Assembly (NCBI RefSeq): GCF_007290395.2
Contig: NZ_CP041656.2
Span: 3,410,001 to 3,474,000, forward strand
DNA length: 64,000 bases
Reading direction: 5' to 3'
Origin: Bradyrhizobium cosmicum
GTDB taxonomy: Bacteria; Pseudomonadota; Alphaproteobacteria; Rhizobiales; Xanthobacteraceae
Shown here one piece after another: positions 35,276-43,441 of this stretch (position 1 is the first letter of the stretch; every line of letters begins with the position of its first letter). Both the position numbers and the translations under genes were made by a program. The notes under the pieces were generated by a model. That model was not told where the DNA came from. It saw only the letters and a program-made list of their open reading frames with translations, and did no database searches.

Positions 35276-36088
35276 TCAAGGTTGGATACCTCGACTGTTG
35301 ACAGTTTCTGCCGCGCCGTGAACGGCCTGCGGGCGCGGCTGGAAGCGAAAGCCCTTCAGCACCATCCGCAACGCATGCCAATGAATGCTCGCGATGACCT
35401 TCAAGGTCAGTAACGGGTGGCTGGTAAAAGCCTTGATCAGGGTGCCGTCGGTCAATTCCCGACGGGCTCCGGACAGCGATGCGGCGATGATGGTCTTGTC
35501 GTTCTCCTTGCCGCGGATGGAAACCTCCACGTGCGCGGCCGGGGGCCGGACGCGAAATCCGTAGGACATGTCCATGCCGAGAAACGGCGAGACGTAGAAC
35601 CCCTTGGGGCAATGCTGCTCGACGATCTCCGGCACGGCACCATCGACCGAACTTTGGGCAGGTCCGTGAACGGGCATCACATAGCTGTGTCGTTCGCCGA
35701 AAGTATTGTGGACCTCATAGATGATCGCTTCGAGCGAGCCGTCCTGCCTGCTGCAAAAATAAACGCTCAGCGGGTTGAAGCCATAGCCAAGGATGCGGGG
35801 CATGCAGAGCAGCTTGATGGTGAGCTGGTCTGACTGGCATCCGGCCTGCCGGAGGAGGGCGCGAACCTGCTTCAGAAGCGGGAGGTCGCTGCCATCGCCA
35901 TGGTCGGAATCGTGGAAGCTGGTGAGATTGAACCGGTTGCGGGAAAAGAAGGTCAGCTTTTTTGAAAGGCTGTCGACTTCGCAGAGATCGAGCAGCGTCC
36001 AGAACACCCGGTAGCGCAGGCGGTGCGCCCGGGGCAGAAAGCGACGGTGAACAACCTGACCGGTATATAGGCACGAAGAAGACGTCAT
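35276..36088 (-). CDS. DUF1365 family protein
   Basis: A 270-residue protein with CLYTGQVVHRRFLPRAHRLRYRVFW near the N-terminus and PRILGYGFNPLSVYFCSRQDG, FGERHSYV and KGFYVSPFLGMDMSYGFRV, the signatures of DUF1365. Members nearly always accompany a cyclopropane-synthase-like methyltransferase and a flavoprotein, and they are thought to act on the same lipids. The exact reaction is unknown to me. It overlaps the flavoprotein gene by four bases (ATGA) and precedes the methyltransferase by 17 bases. Confidence 0.92.
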   Translation of the reverse strand: MTSSSCLYTGQVVHRRFLPRAHRLRYRVFWTLLDLCEVDSLSKKLTFFSRNRFNLTSFHDSDHGDGSDLPLLKQVRALLRQAGCQSDQLTIKLLCMPRILGYGFNPLSVYFCSRQDGSLEAIIYEVHNTFGERHSYVMPVHGPAQSSVDGAVPEIVEQHCPKGFYVSPFLGMDMSYGFRVRPPAAHVEVSIRGKENDKTIIAASLSGARRELTDGTLIKAFTSHPLLTLKVIASIHWHALRMVLKGFRFQPRPQAVHGAAETVNSRGIQP

Positions 36089-37428
36089 GCGGCAAGTCGC
36101 CCGCTCTGATGACAGCTCGCATCGTCAATGTAGATGCGTCCGGACTCGTTTTCAACACGCCATGGTCGCCTGACGCCGCCGAGTGTTTCGGCGACGGCGA
36201 GCCCGGACTGGAGCCCGTCCTCGTGGAAGCCGGCGCCGAAATAGGAGCCGCAGAACCACAGGCGATCCCGGCCTTGCAGGGACCACAAGCGGCGCTGTGC
36301 GCTCATTGCCTCGGCATCGAAGATCGGGTGCTCGTAGCATTGCTCGTGCAAGACCTGCCTGGGCTCGACCAGGGGATTGAGCGTCACGAACAAATTCTGC
36401 GCGGTCGGCAGGCGCTGCAGCGCGTTCATCCAGTAGGTCACGGTTGGCGTGTCCGCGGGGCCTCTGCCGCCGATATAGTTCCAGCTCGCCCAGGCCGCCT
36501 TGCGCTGCGGCATCAGCACCGGATCGCTATGGAGGACCGCGCGGTTCTGGCTGTAGCGGAATGCCCCGAGCAGGCTCCGCTCCTCTGCGGTGGGCTCGTC
36601 CAGCAGCGCAAGCGCCTGGTCGGCATGCGCCGCGATCACCACCTCGTCGAAATGGTCCACATGGCCGCCGCAATCCCTGACCTCGACGCCGTCCGGGCGC
36701 CTGCGGATCGCCGCGACGCCCTGGGCAAGGCGGATGCGGTCCCTGAAGCGACGCGTCAACGCATCGACATAAGTCCGGCTGCCGCCGACGACCGTCCGCC
36801 ATTGCGGCCGGTTGCGCAGGCGCAGCAGGCCATGATTGTCGTGAAAGCGGATGAACGAGGCAGCAGGATATTGCAGCATCAGGCTCGGCGAGGACGACCA
36901 GATCGCGGCCGCCATCGGCAACAGATGGTCGCTGCGGAAGACCTCGCCATAAGTGCCGGCATCGAGATACTGCTCCAGGGAGGAGAGGTCGTCGAGGGAC
37001 GACAGATCCCGCGGCGCCTCGCGATAGAAGCGCCAGAGATCGCCAAGCATCGACCAGAACCGCGGGCGGAACACGTTGCTGCGTTGGGCGAACAGCCCGT
37101 TCAGGCTGCTTCCCGAATATTCCAGCTCGCCTTCTTCGAGGGAGACGGCGAACGACATCTCGGAGGGATGCGTCGGCACATCGAGATGGGAGAACAGCGC
37201 CGTGAGATTGGGATAGGTCTTCTCGTTGTAAACAATGAACCCGGTATCAACCGGGACCATTCCATCAGGCGTGCTGACCTCGACGGTGTTGGAATGACCG
37301 CCGGGCCGGCCGTCCTGTTCATAGACCGTCACGTCATGGCTTTGGCTGAGGAGCCACGCTGCGGACATTCCGGAGATACCGGTTCCAACGACCGCGATCC
37401 GCTTCCGCGGTCCGATTTCACCCTGCAT
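36085..37428 (-). CDS. FAD-dependent oxidoreductase of the lipid locus
   Basis: A 447-residue flavoprotein with the dinucleotide fold RIAVVGTGISGMSAAWLLS at the N-terminus, GGHSNT shortly after, and the C-terminal FAD contact LWFCGSYFGAGFHEDGLQSG. Relatives accompany cyclopropane-synthase-like genes, including those linked to furan fatty acids in Rhodobacter. I chose ATG 37428 rather than the in-frame GTG 37479: the promoter element at 37484-37512 would put the transcript start near 37477, leaving about 50 bases of leader, and GAGGACGGGG precedes the ATG. Confidence 0.9.
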   Translation of the reverse strand: MQGEIGPRKRIAVVGTGISGMSAAWLLSQSHDVTVYEQDGRPGGHSNTVEVSTPDGMVPVDTGFIVYNEKTYPNLTALFSHLDVPTHPSEMSFAVSLEEGELEYSGSSLNGLFAQRSNVFRPRFWSMLGDLWRFYREAPRDLSSLDDLSSLEQYLDAGTYGEVFRSDHLLPMAAAIWSSSPSLMLQYPAASFIRFHDNHGLLRLRNRPQWRTVVGGSRTYVDALTRRFRDRIRLAQGVAAIRRRPDGVEVRDCGGHVDHFDEVVIAAHADQALALLDEPTAEERSLLGAFRYSQNRAVLHSDPVLMPQRKAAWASWNYIGGRGPADTPTVTYWMNALQRLPTAQNLFVTLNPLVEPRQVLHEQCYEHPIFDAEAMSAQRRLWSLQGRDRLWFCGSYFGAGFHEDGLQSGLAVAETLGGVRRPWRVENESGRIYIDDASCHQSGRLAA

Positions 37429-37483
37429 CTGCCCCGTCCTCGTGATTACCTGCGCCGGATCGCCGATCTTTGCGTCCACAGAC

Positions 37484-37512
37484 AGTTACGGATGAAAAGC
37501 GGTTTTGGATCA
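37484..37512 (-). promoter_or_regulatory. ECF-sigma-like promoter for the flavoprotein arm
   Basis: On the minus strand TGATCC (37512-37507), 17 bases, then GTAACT (37489-37484). TGATCC is the -35 element of RpoE/ChrR-type (ECF11) sigma factors of alphaproteobacteria. The opposite-strand element at 37526-37554 has the same layout and nearly the same bases. Assignment to a specific sigma factor is inferred. Confidence 0.6.
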
Positions 37513-37525
37513 GGTCGATCCTCGA

Positions 37526-37554
37526 TGATCCAAAGCCGGTCTGCATGCGTATCA
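37526..37554 (+). promoter_or_regulatory. ECF-sigma-like promoter for the DUF1295 arm
   Basis: TGATCC (37526-37531), 17 bases, then GTATCA (37549-37554). Thirteen bases starting at TGATCC match the divergent element with one difference. The expected transcript start near 37562 leaves a leader of about 128 bases before the DUF1295 gene. Confidence 0.6.
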
Positions 37555-37689
37555 GGTTGTATGCAAACCACCAGTGTAGCGGCCAGGCCACGGCAGGCGT
37601 CGACCGGTCCCAGGGGAGAGGGCGCCCACGATGGACGATCCGCCAGACGCCATGACGGCCCGGCCCCGATCCGGCGCCAGGGGGCCTGA

Positions 37690-38502
37690 ATGACGGCTTC
37701 CACATTCATTCTCGGTCTGGCCTGCGTTTCGGCGGCACTCTCCGTCATCATGGCCGTTGCCTGGCTGGTCTGGCGCGCGACGCGAAATTCGGGGTGGGTC
37801 GATACCATCTGGACGTTCGGGCTTGGCCTCGTGGGCTTTGCCGGCGCTGTGACGGCCAGACCGATGCATCTTCACAGCGTCCTCGTGGCGGCGATGGCGG
37901 CGATCTGGGCGCTCCGGCTCGGATCCCACATCGCGCGCCGCACCCGGGGCATCACCGACGATCCGCGCTATGCCAAGCTCATCCGCGACTGGGGTGCGCA
38001 CGCGTCGTCGGGCATGTTCTGGCTATTGCAGAAGCAGGCGATCGTCAGCATTCCGCTAGGGTTTGCGATGTGGCTCGCGGCGAATGCCCCCGGCCCGGTG
38101 CCTCCGTTGCAAACCGCGATCGCGATCCTGATTTTCGTCGTGGCCGTCGCAGGCGAAGGGATCGCCGACGAGCAGCTTCGGCGGTTTCGCCATGACGCAG
38201 CGAACAAGGGAAAGATCTGCGACGTCGGGCTATGGAGCTGGTCGCGCCATCCCAACTATTTCTTCGAATGGCTCGGCTGGCTTGCCTATCCCGTCCTCGC
38301 CATCGACCTCGGTGGACACGATCCCTGGGGCTACGTCGCGCTCGCAGCTCCGCTCTGCATGTACTGGCTGCTGGTCTACGTCTCCGGCATTCCGCCGCTC
38401 GAGGAGCACATGCTGGCGGCCAGGGGCGACGCGTTCCGGAGATACCAAATGAGCACGAATGTATTCTTTCCGTGGCCGCCTAAGACAAAAGCGGGAGGCT
38501 GA
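37690..38502 (+). CDS. DUF1295 membrane protein (steroid-reductase/methyltransferase-like)
   Basis: A 270-residue integral membrane protein with six to seven helices. SRHPNYFFEWLGWLAYP near residue 195 is the hallmark of DUF1295, related to 3-oxo-5-alpha-steroid reductases and isoprenylcysteine methyltransferases that use NADPH or SAM at the membrane. Here it heads the plus-strand arm of the lipid locus, so an acyl chain is the likely substrate (inferred). The stop is one base before the TTG start of the methyltransferase gene. Confidence 0.88.
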   Translation: MTASTFILGLACVSAALSVIMAVAWLVWRATRNSGWVDTIWTFGLGLVGFAGAVTARPMHLHSVLVAAMAAIWALRLGSHIARRTRGITDDPRYAKLIRDWGAHASSGMFWLLQKQAIVSIPLGFAMWLAANAPGPVPPLQTAIAILIFVVAVAGEGIADEQLRRFRHDAANKGKICDVGLWSWSRHPNYFFEWLGWLAYPVLAIDLGGHDPWGYVALAAPLCMYWLLVYVSGIPPLEEHMLAARGDAFRRYQMSTNVFFPWPPKTKAGG

Positions 38503-38503
38503 C

Positions 38504-39538
38504 TTGACGCTTACAGAGACGGCGATCCATTTGGGTGAAGCGCTTCCCTGGCCCGATCGCGTCAGCGAAGCGGTCATCGGCCGCCTGGTCGAACGCACCC
38601 GGCGCAGCCTGGCGCAATCCCCCGGCGGTTCGGATGCCGGCTTCGCACGTGCGATCGCGGCGTTGCCGATCGCGATCAACACCGCCGAAGCCAACACCCA
38701 GCATTACGAGATCCCCGCGCGGTTCTTCGAGATGACCCTCGGCCCGCAGCGCAAATACTCCTGCTGCTTCTATGCCGACGATCGCGATACGCTGGCGCGG
38801 GCTGAAGAGCGCGCGCTGGAGCTCACCGCGGGGCACGCGCAACTGGCAGACGGACAGGACATTCTCGAATTGGGGTGCGGCTGGGGTTCGCTGTCGTTGT
38901 GGATGGCGCGGCGCTATCCGCACTCACGCATCACGTCGGTCTCGAATTCGGCGTCGCAGCGAGATTTCATCCTTCGTCAGGCCGATGCAGCGAACCTGCG
39001 CAACCTCTCCGTCATCACCGCCGACATGAACGAATTCGTGCCCCAGGGCAGTTTCGACCGTGTCGTCTCCGTGGAGATGTTCGAGCACATGGTCAACTGG
39101 CGGCCGCTGCTGACGCGCATGCGCGCCGCGTTGCGCCCGGGCGGCCAACTGTTCCTGCACATCTTCACGCACAAGTCCGGCTCTTACCGGTTCTCGCCTG
39201 AGAACCGGGCGGACTGGATCGCACAGCATTTCTTCACCGGCGGCATCATGCCGAGCCATGGGTTGATCCGGCAGTTTGGCGACATCTTCAGTGTGGATCA
39301 GGAGTGGCAGTGGAACGGCCGGCACTATGAGAAGACAGCGAGGGACTGGCTGGCCAATTTCGATCGAAATCGCACGGAGATCTTCGACGTGCTGAGACAG
39401 GTCTACGGCAAGGACGCGCGCCTCTGGCAGCGGCGATGGCGGTTGTTCTTCCTCGCCACAGCCGGCCTGTTCCGTCACGCCGGCGGCGGCGAGTGGGGTG
39501 TCAGCCACTACCTGCTGTCGCCGTCGCCTTCAGCGTGA
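38504..39538 (+). CDS. Cyclopropane-fatty-acyl-phospholipid synthase family methyltransferase 2
   Basis: A 344-residue SAM-dependent methyltransferase starting with TTG behind GGGAGG (five-base spacer). NTQHYEIPARFFEMTLGPQRKYSCCFY, ILELGCGWGSLSLWMARRYP, SVEMFEHMVNW and HFFTGGIMPSHGL follow the family plan, but it is shorter than and clearly different from the enzyme at 34068, lacking its N-terminal domain. Two such enzymes in one locus suggest two methylation steps or two substrates. Convergent with DUF2177, four bases away. Confidence 0.88.
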   Translation: MTLTETAIHLGEALPWPDRVSEAVIGRLVERTRRSLAQSPGGSDAGFARAIAALPIAINTAEANTQHYEIPARFFEMTLGPQRKYSCCFYADDRDTLARAEERALELTAGHAQLADGQDILELGCGWGSLSLWMARRYPHSRITSVSNSASQRDFILRQADAANLRNLSVITADMNEFVPQGSFDRVVSVEMFEHMVNWRPLLTRMRAALRPGGQLFLHIFTHKSGSYRFSPENRADWIAQHFFTGGIMPSHGLIRQFGDIFSVDQEWQWNGRHYEKTARDWLANFDRNRTEIFDVLRQVYGKDARLWQRRWRLFFLATAGLFRHAGGGEWGVSHYLLSPSPSA

Positions 39539-39542
39539 CGCA

Positions 39543-39947
39543 TCAAGCGTTCGAAAATGTGCCAACGACCAGAAAGCTGACGAAGGCCGCGAAAGCGGAA
39601 GCTGCCGCACCGTAGACGATGTCGAGCATGGTGAGCTGAAGCGTCCAATTTCGCAGCGTTGCGAAGTTGGTCAGGTCGTAGGTGGCGTAGGCGAGGGCGC
39701 CGAACAGCGCGCCATATCCGACGACCGCGGCGGGCGAGCCGGACTTCAACCCGGGCATGACGGCGAAGACCAGAAGTCCCACCGGATAGATCAGATAGAA
39801 CGCGATCGCCGGGCCGATGCGGACATCGGTCAGCAGAATGTCTCCAAGCGTCGGCTTGTAGAGGCGAGGCCCCATCAGGCTGAGCCAAATGGCGTCGACT
39901 GCGCCAAAAGGCAACAGCACGGCGAGGTAGCCGATCAAATAGGTCAT
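39543..39947 (-). CDS. DUF2177 membrane protein
   Basis: A 134-residue protein with four hydrophobic helices, starting MTYLIGYLAVLLPFGAVDAIWL and carrying the conserved DLTNFATLRNW segment of DUF2177. Function unknown. Members recur beside cyclopropane-synthase-like and DUF1295 genes, as here, which suggests a part in the same lipid chemistry. It lies on the minus strand, 53 bases downstream of the MFS gene, and may be read from that transcript or from its own promoter. Confidence 0.85.
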   Translation of the reverse strand: MTYLIGYLAVLLPFGAVDAIWLSLMGPRLYKPTLGDILLTDVRIGPAIAFYLIYPVGLLVFAVMPGLKSGSPAAVVGYGALFGALAYATYDLTNFATLRNWTLQLTMLDIVYGAAASAFAAFVSFLVVGTFSNA

Positions 39948-40000
39948 CGAGCGCTCCGAGATTGACTTGCTAACCTATACGCCAACCGACGGTCGCTGGA

Positions 40001-41236
40001 TCAGCGCGGCAGCATTGCCGCCTGGGCGACCGCGATCGATCCACGGCCGGAATCCCGCCAGGCGACGATCCAGATCAGGAAGCCGAGCAGCGCCAGAGCG
40101 GCGCCGACCGGACCGGTGGAGGTCCAGCCCAGCCCCTCGCGAATGGCGAGGCCGCCCAGGAACGGGCCGAGCGCATTGGCGGTGTTGAAGGCCGAATGGT
40201 TCAGCGCCGCTGCGAGCGCCTGCGCGTCGCCGGCGACGTCCATCAGCCGGGTCTGCAGGATGGCGCCGAGCGAGACGCTGGCGCCGATCGCGAAGATGTC
40301 GGCCGCCAGCAGCCACGGATTGTGCGCCACAAGGGGAAACACCAGCAGCGCGACCGCGGCAAACAGCAGGATCACGCCCGCCGTCGGCATCAAGGCGCGG
40401 TCGGCAAAGCGCGGCACGAACAGATTGCCGAGCGTGGCACCGACGCCGAAGATGGCGAGGAAGAACGGAATCACCGCGGCGCTGACCCTGGTGACCTCGA
40501 TCAGTGTCGTCGCCAGATAAGTGTAGACCGCGAACATGCCGCCGAAGCCGATGGCGCCGATGCCGAGCGTGAGCCAGACGCGGCCGCTTCGGAGCGCGCC
40601 AAGCTCACGCAGCGGATCCGACCGGCCGGCCTGGTCGCGCGGCGCGAACAGCGCGCAAAGCAGCACCGTGAGCAATGCCAGCACCGAGACGAGGCCGAAG
40701 CTCGCGCGCCAGCCGACCGCCTGACCGATCAGATTTGCCAGGGGCACGCCGATGATGGTGGCACCGGTCAAGCCGAGCATGACCTGGCCGATCGCCCGCG
40801 AGCGTCGGTCAAGCGGAACGAGCGAGGCTGCGACCAAAGCCGCGATGCCGAAATAGGCGCCGTGCGGCAGCCCCGAGAGGAAGCGGGCCGCGATCATCCA
40901 GCCGAACCCGGGCGCAAGCGCGGTGAGCGCGTTGCCCAGCGCGAACACGATCATCAGGACCAGCAACTGCGTCCGCCGGGCAAAGCGCGCACCGAGCACG
41001 GCGATCAGCGGCGCGCCCAGCACGACGCCGAGCGCGTAGGCACTGATCGCGTGTCCCGCGGTCGGCTCGTCGATTCCGAGGTCGGCGGCGAAAAACGGCA
41101 GCAGGCTCATCGATGCGAATTCGGTGGTGCCGATCGCAAAGCCGCCCATCGCGAGCGAGAACAGCACGACGGCGAGGTGAGGGGGAGCCGATGGCGCGCT
41201 TGCGCGGGGTGCGGTCGCTTGAGGCGAGGTCGTCAT
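40001..41236 (-). CDS. MFS transporter (AraJ/DHA1-type exporter)
   Basis: A 411-residue membrane protein with twelve helices. GGFAIGTTEFASMSLLPFFAADLG at the first helix and GARFARRTQLLVLMI in the loop 2-3 region match the drug/sugar-efflux DHA1 branch, and RFLSGLPHGAYFGIAALVAASLVP matches the AraJ type. ATG at 41236 follows AGGA, and a longer frame to 41287 has no ribosome-binding site. Substrate unknown. DUF2177 follows on the same strand. Confidence 0.9.
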   Translation of the reverse strand: MTTSPQATAPRASAPSAPPHLAVVLFSLAMGGFAIGTTEFASMSLLPFFAADLGIDEPTAGHAISAYALGVVLGAPLIAVLGARFARRTQLLVLMIVFALGNALTALAPGFGWMIAARFLSGLPHGAYFGIAALVAASLVPLDRRSRAIGQVMLGLTGATIIGVPLANLIGQAVGWRASFGLVSVLALLTVLLCALFAPRDQAGRSDPLRELGALRSGRVWLTLGIGAIGFGGMFAVYTYLATTLIEVTRVSAAVIPFFLAIFGVGATLGNLFVPRFADRALMPTAGVILLFAAVALLVFPLVAHNPWLLAADIFAIGASVSLGAILQTRLMDVAGDAQALAAALNHSAFNTANALGPFLGGLAIREGLGWTSTGPVGAALALLGFLIWIVAWRDSGRGSIAVAQAAMLPR

Positions 41237-41395
41237 ATGTCCTGCATTGGTGGCGTCAACGGGAACCAGCCCAGCGAACGTCGCCACCCCTGCAAGATTT
41301 CTCCGTCGTACTTAAACCGGGGTCGGACGGCGTCAACACCGGAGCACCCTTGCGAGGGCCGCCGCATATCAGCGTCCCGATTGGCACGTGCCAAC

Positions 41396-41647
41396 TCAGT
41401 CGATGCGCTTCGACCGGCGAGGTGCCTTCGGCTTGCCCTGCGCAAAATACGGGTTCACCACGCAGCTCGCCGAGCGGCCGACGGCGAGATATCTGCACTG
41501 CGGGAGCGAGGCGTAGCGGCAATCGAAATAGCCGACGGGGCCGTAGATCTGCATGCAGACCGGATAGCTCGGATCGTAAGTCTGCGCGCCGGCGGGCCCG
41601 CTCGCGAGGAGCGTCCCGGTCACGAGCATGAGAGCAGCGCGGCGCAT
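41396..41647 (-). CDS. DUF3551 small secreted protein 1
   Basis: An 83-residue protein with a signal peptide ending GPAGAQTY and a Cys-rich mature part (YPVCMQIYGPVGYFDCRYASLPQCRYLAVGRSASCVVNPYF) typical of DUF3551, a Bradyrhizobiaceae-enriched family of unknown function with two predicted disulfides. Start at 41647. A longer frame to 41800 overlaps its neighbour and is rejected. It directly follows a second member of the family, so the pair looks like a tandem duplication. Confidence 0.82.
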   Translation of the reverse strand: MRRAALMLVTGTLLASGPAGAQTYDPSYPVCMQIYGPVGYFDCRYASLPQCRYLAVGRSASCVVNPYFAQGKPKAPRRSKRID

Positions 41648-41648
41648 C

Positions 41649-41969
41649 TCAGCGCGGCAGGTAATAGCCCGGTGAAAAGCCCGGCCCCTGTGCGCGCGGA
41701 CGATTCTGATAGGCGTAGGGATCATCGCTCTGGCCGGCGAAATAGGGATTCGCGATGCAGGTGAGCGCGCGGCCCGAGGAACTCGCCTGACACTGCGCAT
41801 ACGTGTCGAACGTACAATTGCTCAGCCCCGGCCATTCATCGCCGGTGAGGCAGAATGCGTGATGCGTCCCGAATGCGCGTGCCGGCGTGCTCGCACTCAT
41901 CGCGAATGCAAATGTGGCGATTGCAAGCGAAAATGTGGCGACAATGGGGAGCGCAATTCGTCCACGCAT
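41649..41969 (-). CDS. DUF3551 small secreted protein 2
   Basis: A 106-residue member of the same family as the gene one base downstream. Signal peptide ends near ARAFG. The mature part has FCLTGDEWPGLSNCTFDTYAQCQASSSGRALTCIANPYF with four Cys in the DUF3551 spacing, then a Pro/Tyr-rich tail with PGYYLPR. ATG at 41969 has GGAGA upstream. Function unknown. Probable periplasmic or secreted location. Confidence 0.82.
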   Translation of the reverse strand: MRGRIALPIVATFSLAIATFAFAMSASTPARAFGTHHAFCLTGDEWPGLSNCTFDTYAQCQASSSGRALTCIANPYFAGQSDDPYAYQNRPRAQGPGFSPGYYLPR

Positions 41970-42223
41970 TTCGATTCTCCAATCACGGGATTGTGCGTGC
42001 GTCAGTGTGTACGCGCGCATGCAGTTTAAGTCGTGTAGTCGACATTGGAACTCATGAAAACTCTTGTTTCAAAGGGTTTCCTGCGCGCGCTGCTAAACAT
42101 CCATTAACGCAGCGGCGGCCTTTGGCTGGGACTGTTGCGTCGCGGTTACAGCAATTCCGTCGATCACTGTTATGACCACGCCACGGCCCGGGGGCCTACT
42201 GAAGAAACTGGAACGGGATTCAA

Positions 42224-42943
42224 ATGAACAAGAATTTGTTGCTCGCCGCTGTCAGCCTCGTTGCGCTCAGCGCGACTGCGCCGGCGATGGCGGCTGACCT
42301 CGCTGCGCGGCCTTACACCAAGGCGCCGGCGATGGTCGCCACGATCTATGACTGGAGCGGCTTCTACATCGGCATCAACGGCGGCGGCGGTTCGTCGCAC
42401 GCCACCTGGGATTTCGTTGGCGTCGGCCGTGAAGGTTCGCACGACGCAACGGGCGGCACGGTCGGTGGCCAGGTCGGCTATCGCTGGCAGTCCGGCCAGT
42501 GGGTGTTCGGCGTTGAAGGCCAGGGCAACTGGGCCGACTTCTCGGGCGACAACACCAGCGCGCTGTTCGCCACCCGCAACCGCACCAAGATCGATTCGTT
42601 CGGTCTGATCACCGGCCAGGTCGGTTACGCCTGGCAAAACGTGCTGCTCTACGTCAAGGGCGGTGCGGCCGTGGTCAGCGACAAGTACGAGATCTCCAGC
42701 ACCGCCGGTGCGCTGCTCGCTTCGAGCAGCGATACCCGTTGGGGTGGCACGGTCGGTGCCGGCCTCGAGTTCGGCTTCGCCCCGAACTGGTCGGTTGGCG
42801 TCGAGTACAACCACATCTTCCTGTCCGACAAGGACGTGACCTTTGCTGGCTTCGCCGGCACCGAGCGCATCAAGCAGGACGTCGACATGGGCCTCGTCCG
42901 CCTGAACTACAAGTTCGGTGGCCCGCTCGTCGCCCGCTACTAA
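42224..42943 (+). CDS. Omp25/31-type outer-membrane beta-barrel protein
   Basis: A 239-residue barrel. Signal peptide ends PAMA-ADLAARPYTKAP, followed by YDWSGFYIGINGGGGSSHATW, the common start of rhizobial small porins. The interior GQVGYRWQSGQWVFGVEGQGNWADF and final GLVRLNYKFGGPLVARY strands fit an eight-stranded structure. Codon use is more strongly biased than its neighbours, suggesting high expression. A clear terminator hairpin follows at 42974. Probably a structural envelope protein. Confidence 0.9.
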   Translation: MNKNLLLAAVSLVALSATAPAMAADLAARPYTKAPAMVATIYDWSGFYIGINGGGGSSHATWDFVGVGREGSHDATGGTVGGQVGYRWQSGQWVFGVEGQGNWADFSGDNTSALFATRNRTKIDSFGLITGQVGYAWQNVLLYVKGGAAVVSDKYEISSTAGALLASSSDTRWGGTVGAGLEFGFAPNWSVGVEYNHIFLSDKDVTFAGFAGTERIKQDVDMGLVRLNYKFGGPLVARY

Positions 42944-42973
42944 GACACGCCGCTTCGCAAGAAGCGATTGTCG

Positions 42974-43003
42974 AAAGCCCCGGCCTTGTGCCGGGGCTTT
43001 TTT
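42974..43003 (+). terminator. Intrinsic terminator after the outer-membrane protein gene
   Basis: AAAGCCCCGGC and GCCGGGGCTTT form 11 perfect pairs around a five-base loop, followed by TTT. A strong rho-independent terminator 30 bases after the stop codon. Confidence 0.92.
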
Positions 43004-43116
43004 GTTGCGTAAATTCAGCGAGTTAACCATCCCATTTTGAGATGGCACAGGCGGCTTGACTCCAAGGAACGAAATGAGAACAATGTTCTGCATCCGTTCT
43101 GGTGATGGAGTAAGCC

Positions 43117-43215
43117 ATGTTCAAGATTTTCGTGGAAGAAGCCGCCGCACTCGCCTCGATCTCGCTGTTCGTCGGGATGATCGCAATCTGGGCGCAGGTG
43201 ATTCCGCAGCTCTAG
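43117..43215 (+). CDS. 32-residue single-helix membrane peptide
   Basis: ATG at 43117 behind GGAG (six-base spacer) opens 32 codons: acidic FVEEAAALAS followed by a hydrophobic helix ISLFVGMIAIWAQVIPQL and TAG. I recall similar micro-proteins (EEAAALxSxxLF...AIWAQV) in related genomes, which supports a real gene, but that memory cannot be checked here. The peptide is probably inserted in the inner membrane. Function unknown. It lies between a terminator and dnaE. Confidence 0.6.
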   Translation: MFKIFVEEAAALASISLFVGMIAIWAQVIPQL

Positions 43216-43441
43216 GGCGGCAATCCTGTAAACCGGCGCCATGGACCCGACTCAGGCCCTTCACGGCGCGGGCCTGGGGAAAAGCGGGACGACGCGGCTG
43301 ATCGGCCGCTCGGGCGTGGACTCTGAAGCAGTGACGCCCCACCATTGTCAGGCGAGTCGGCCGGGCGGGTGCAGAATGCTCTCATGATCCCCTGGAGCCG
43401 GCGACCGCTCCATCTCATCTGCCAGAGGCCGTCACGCGACC

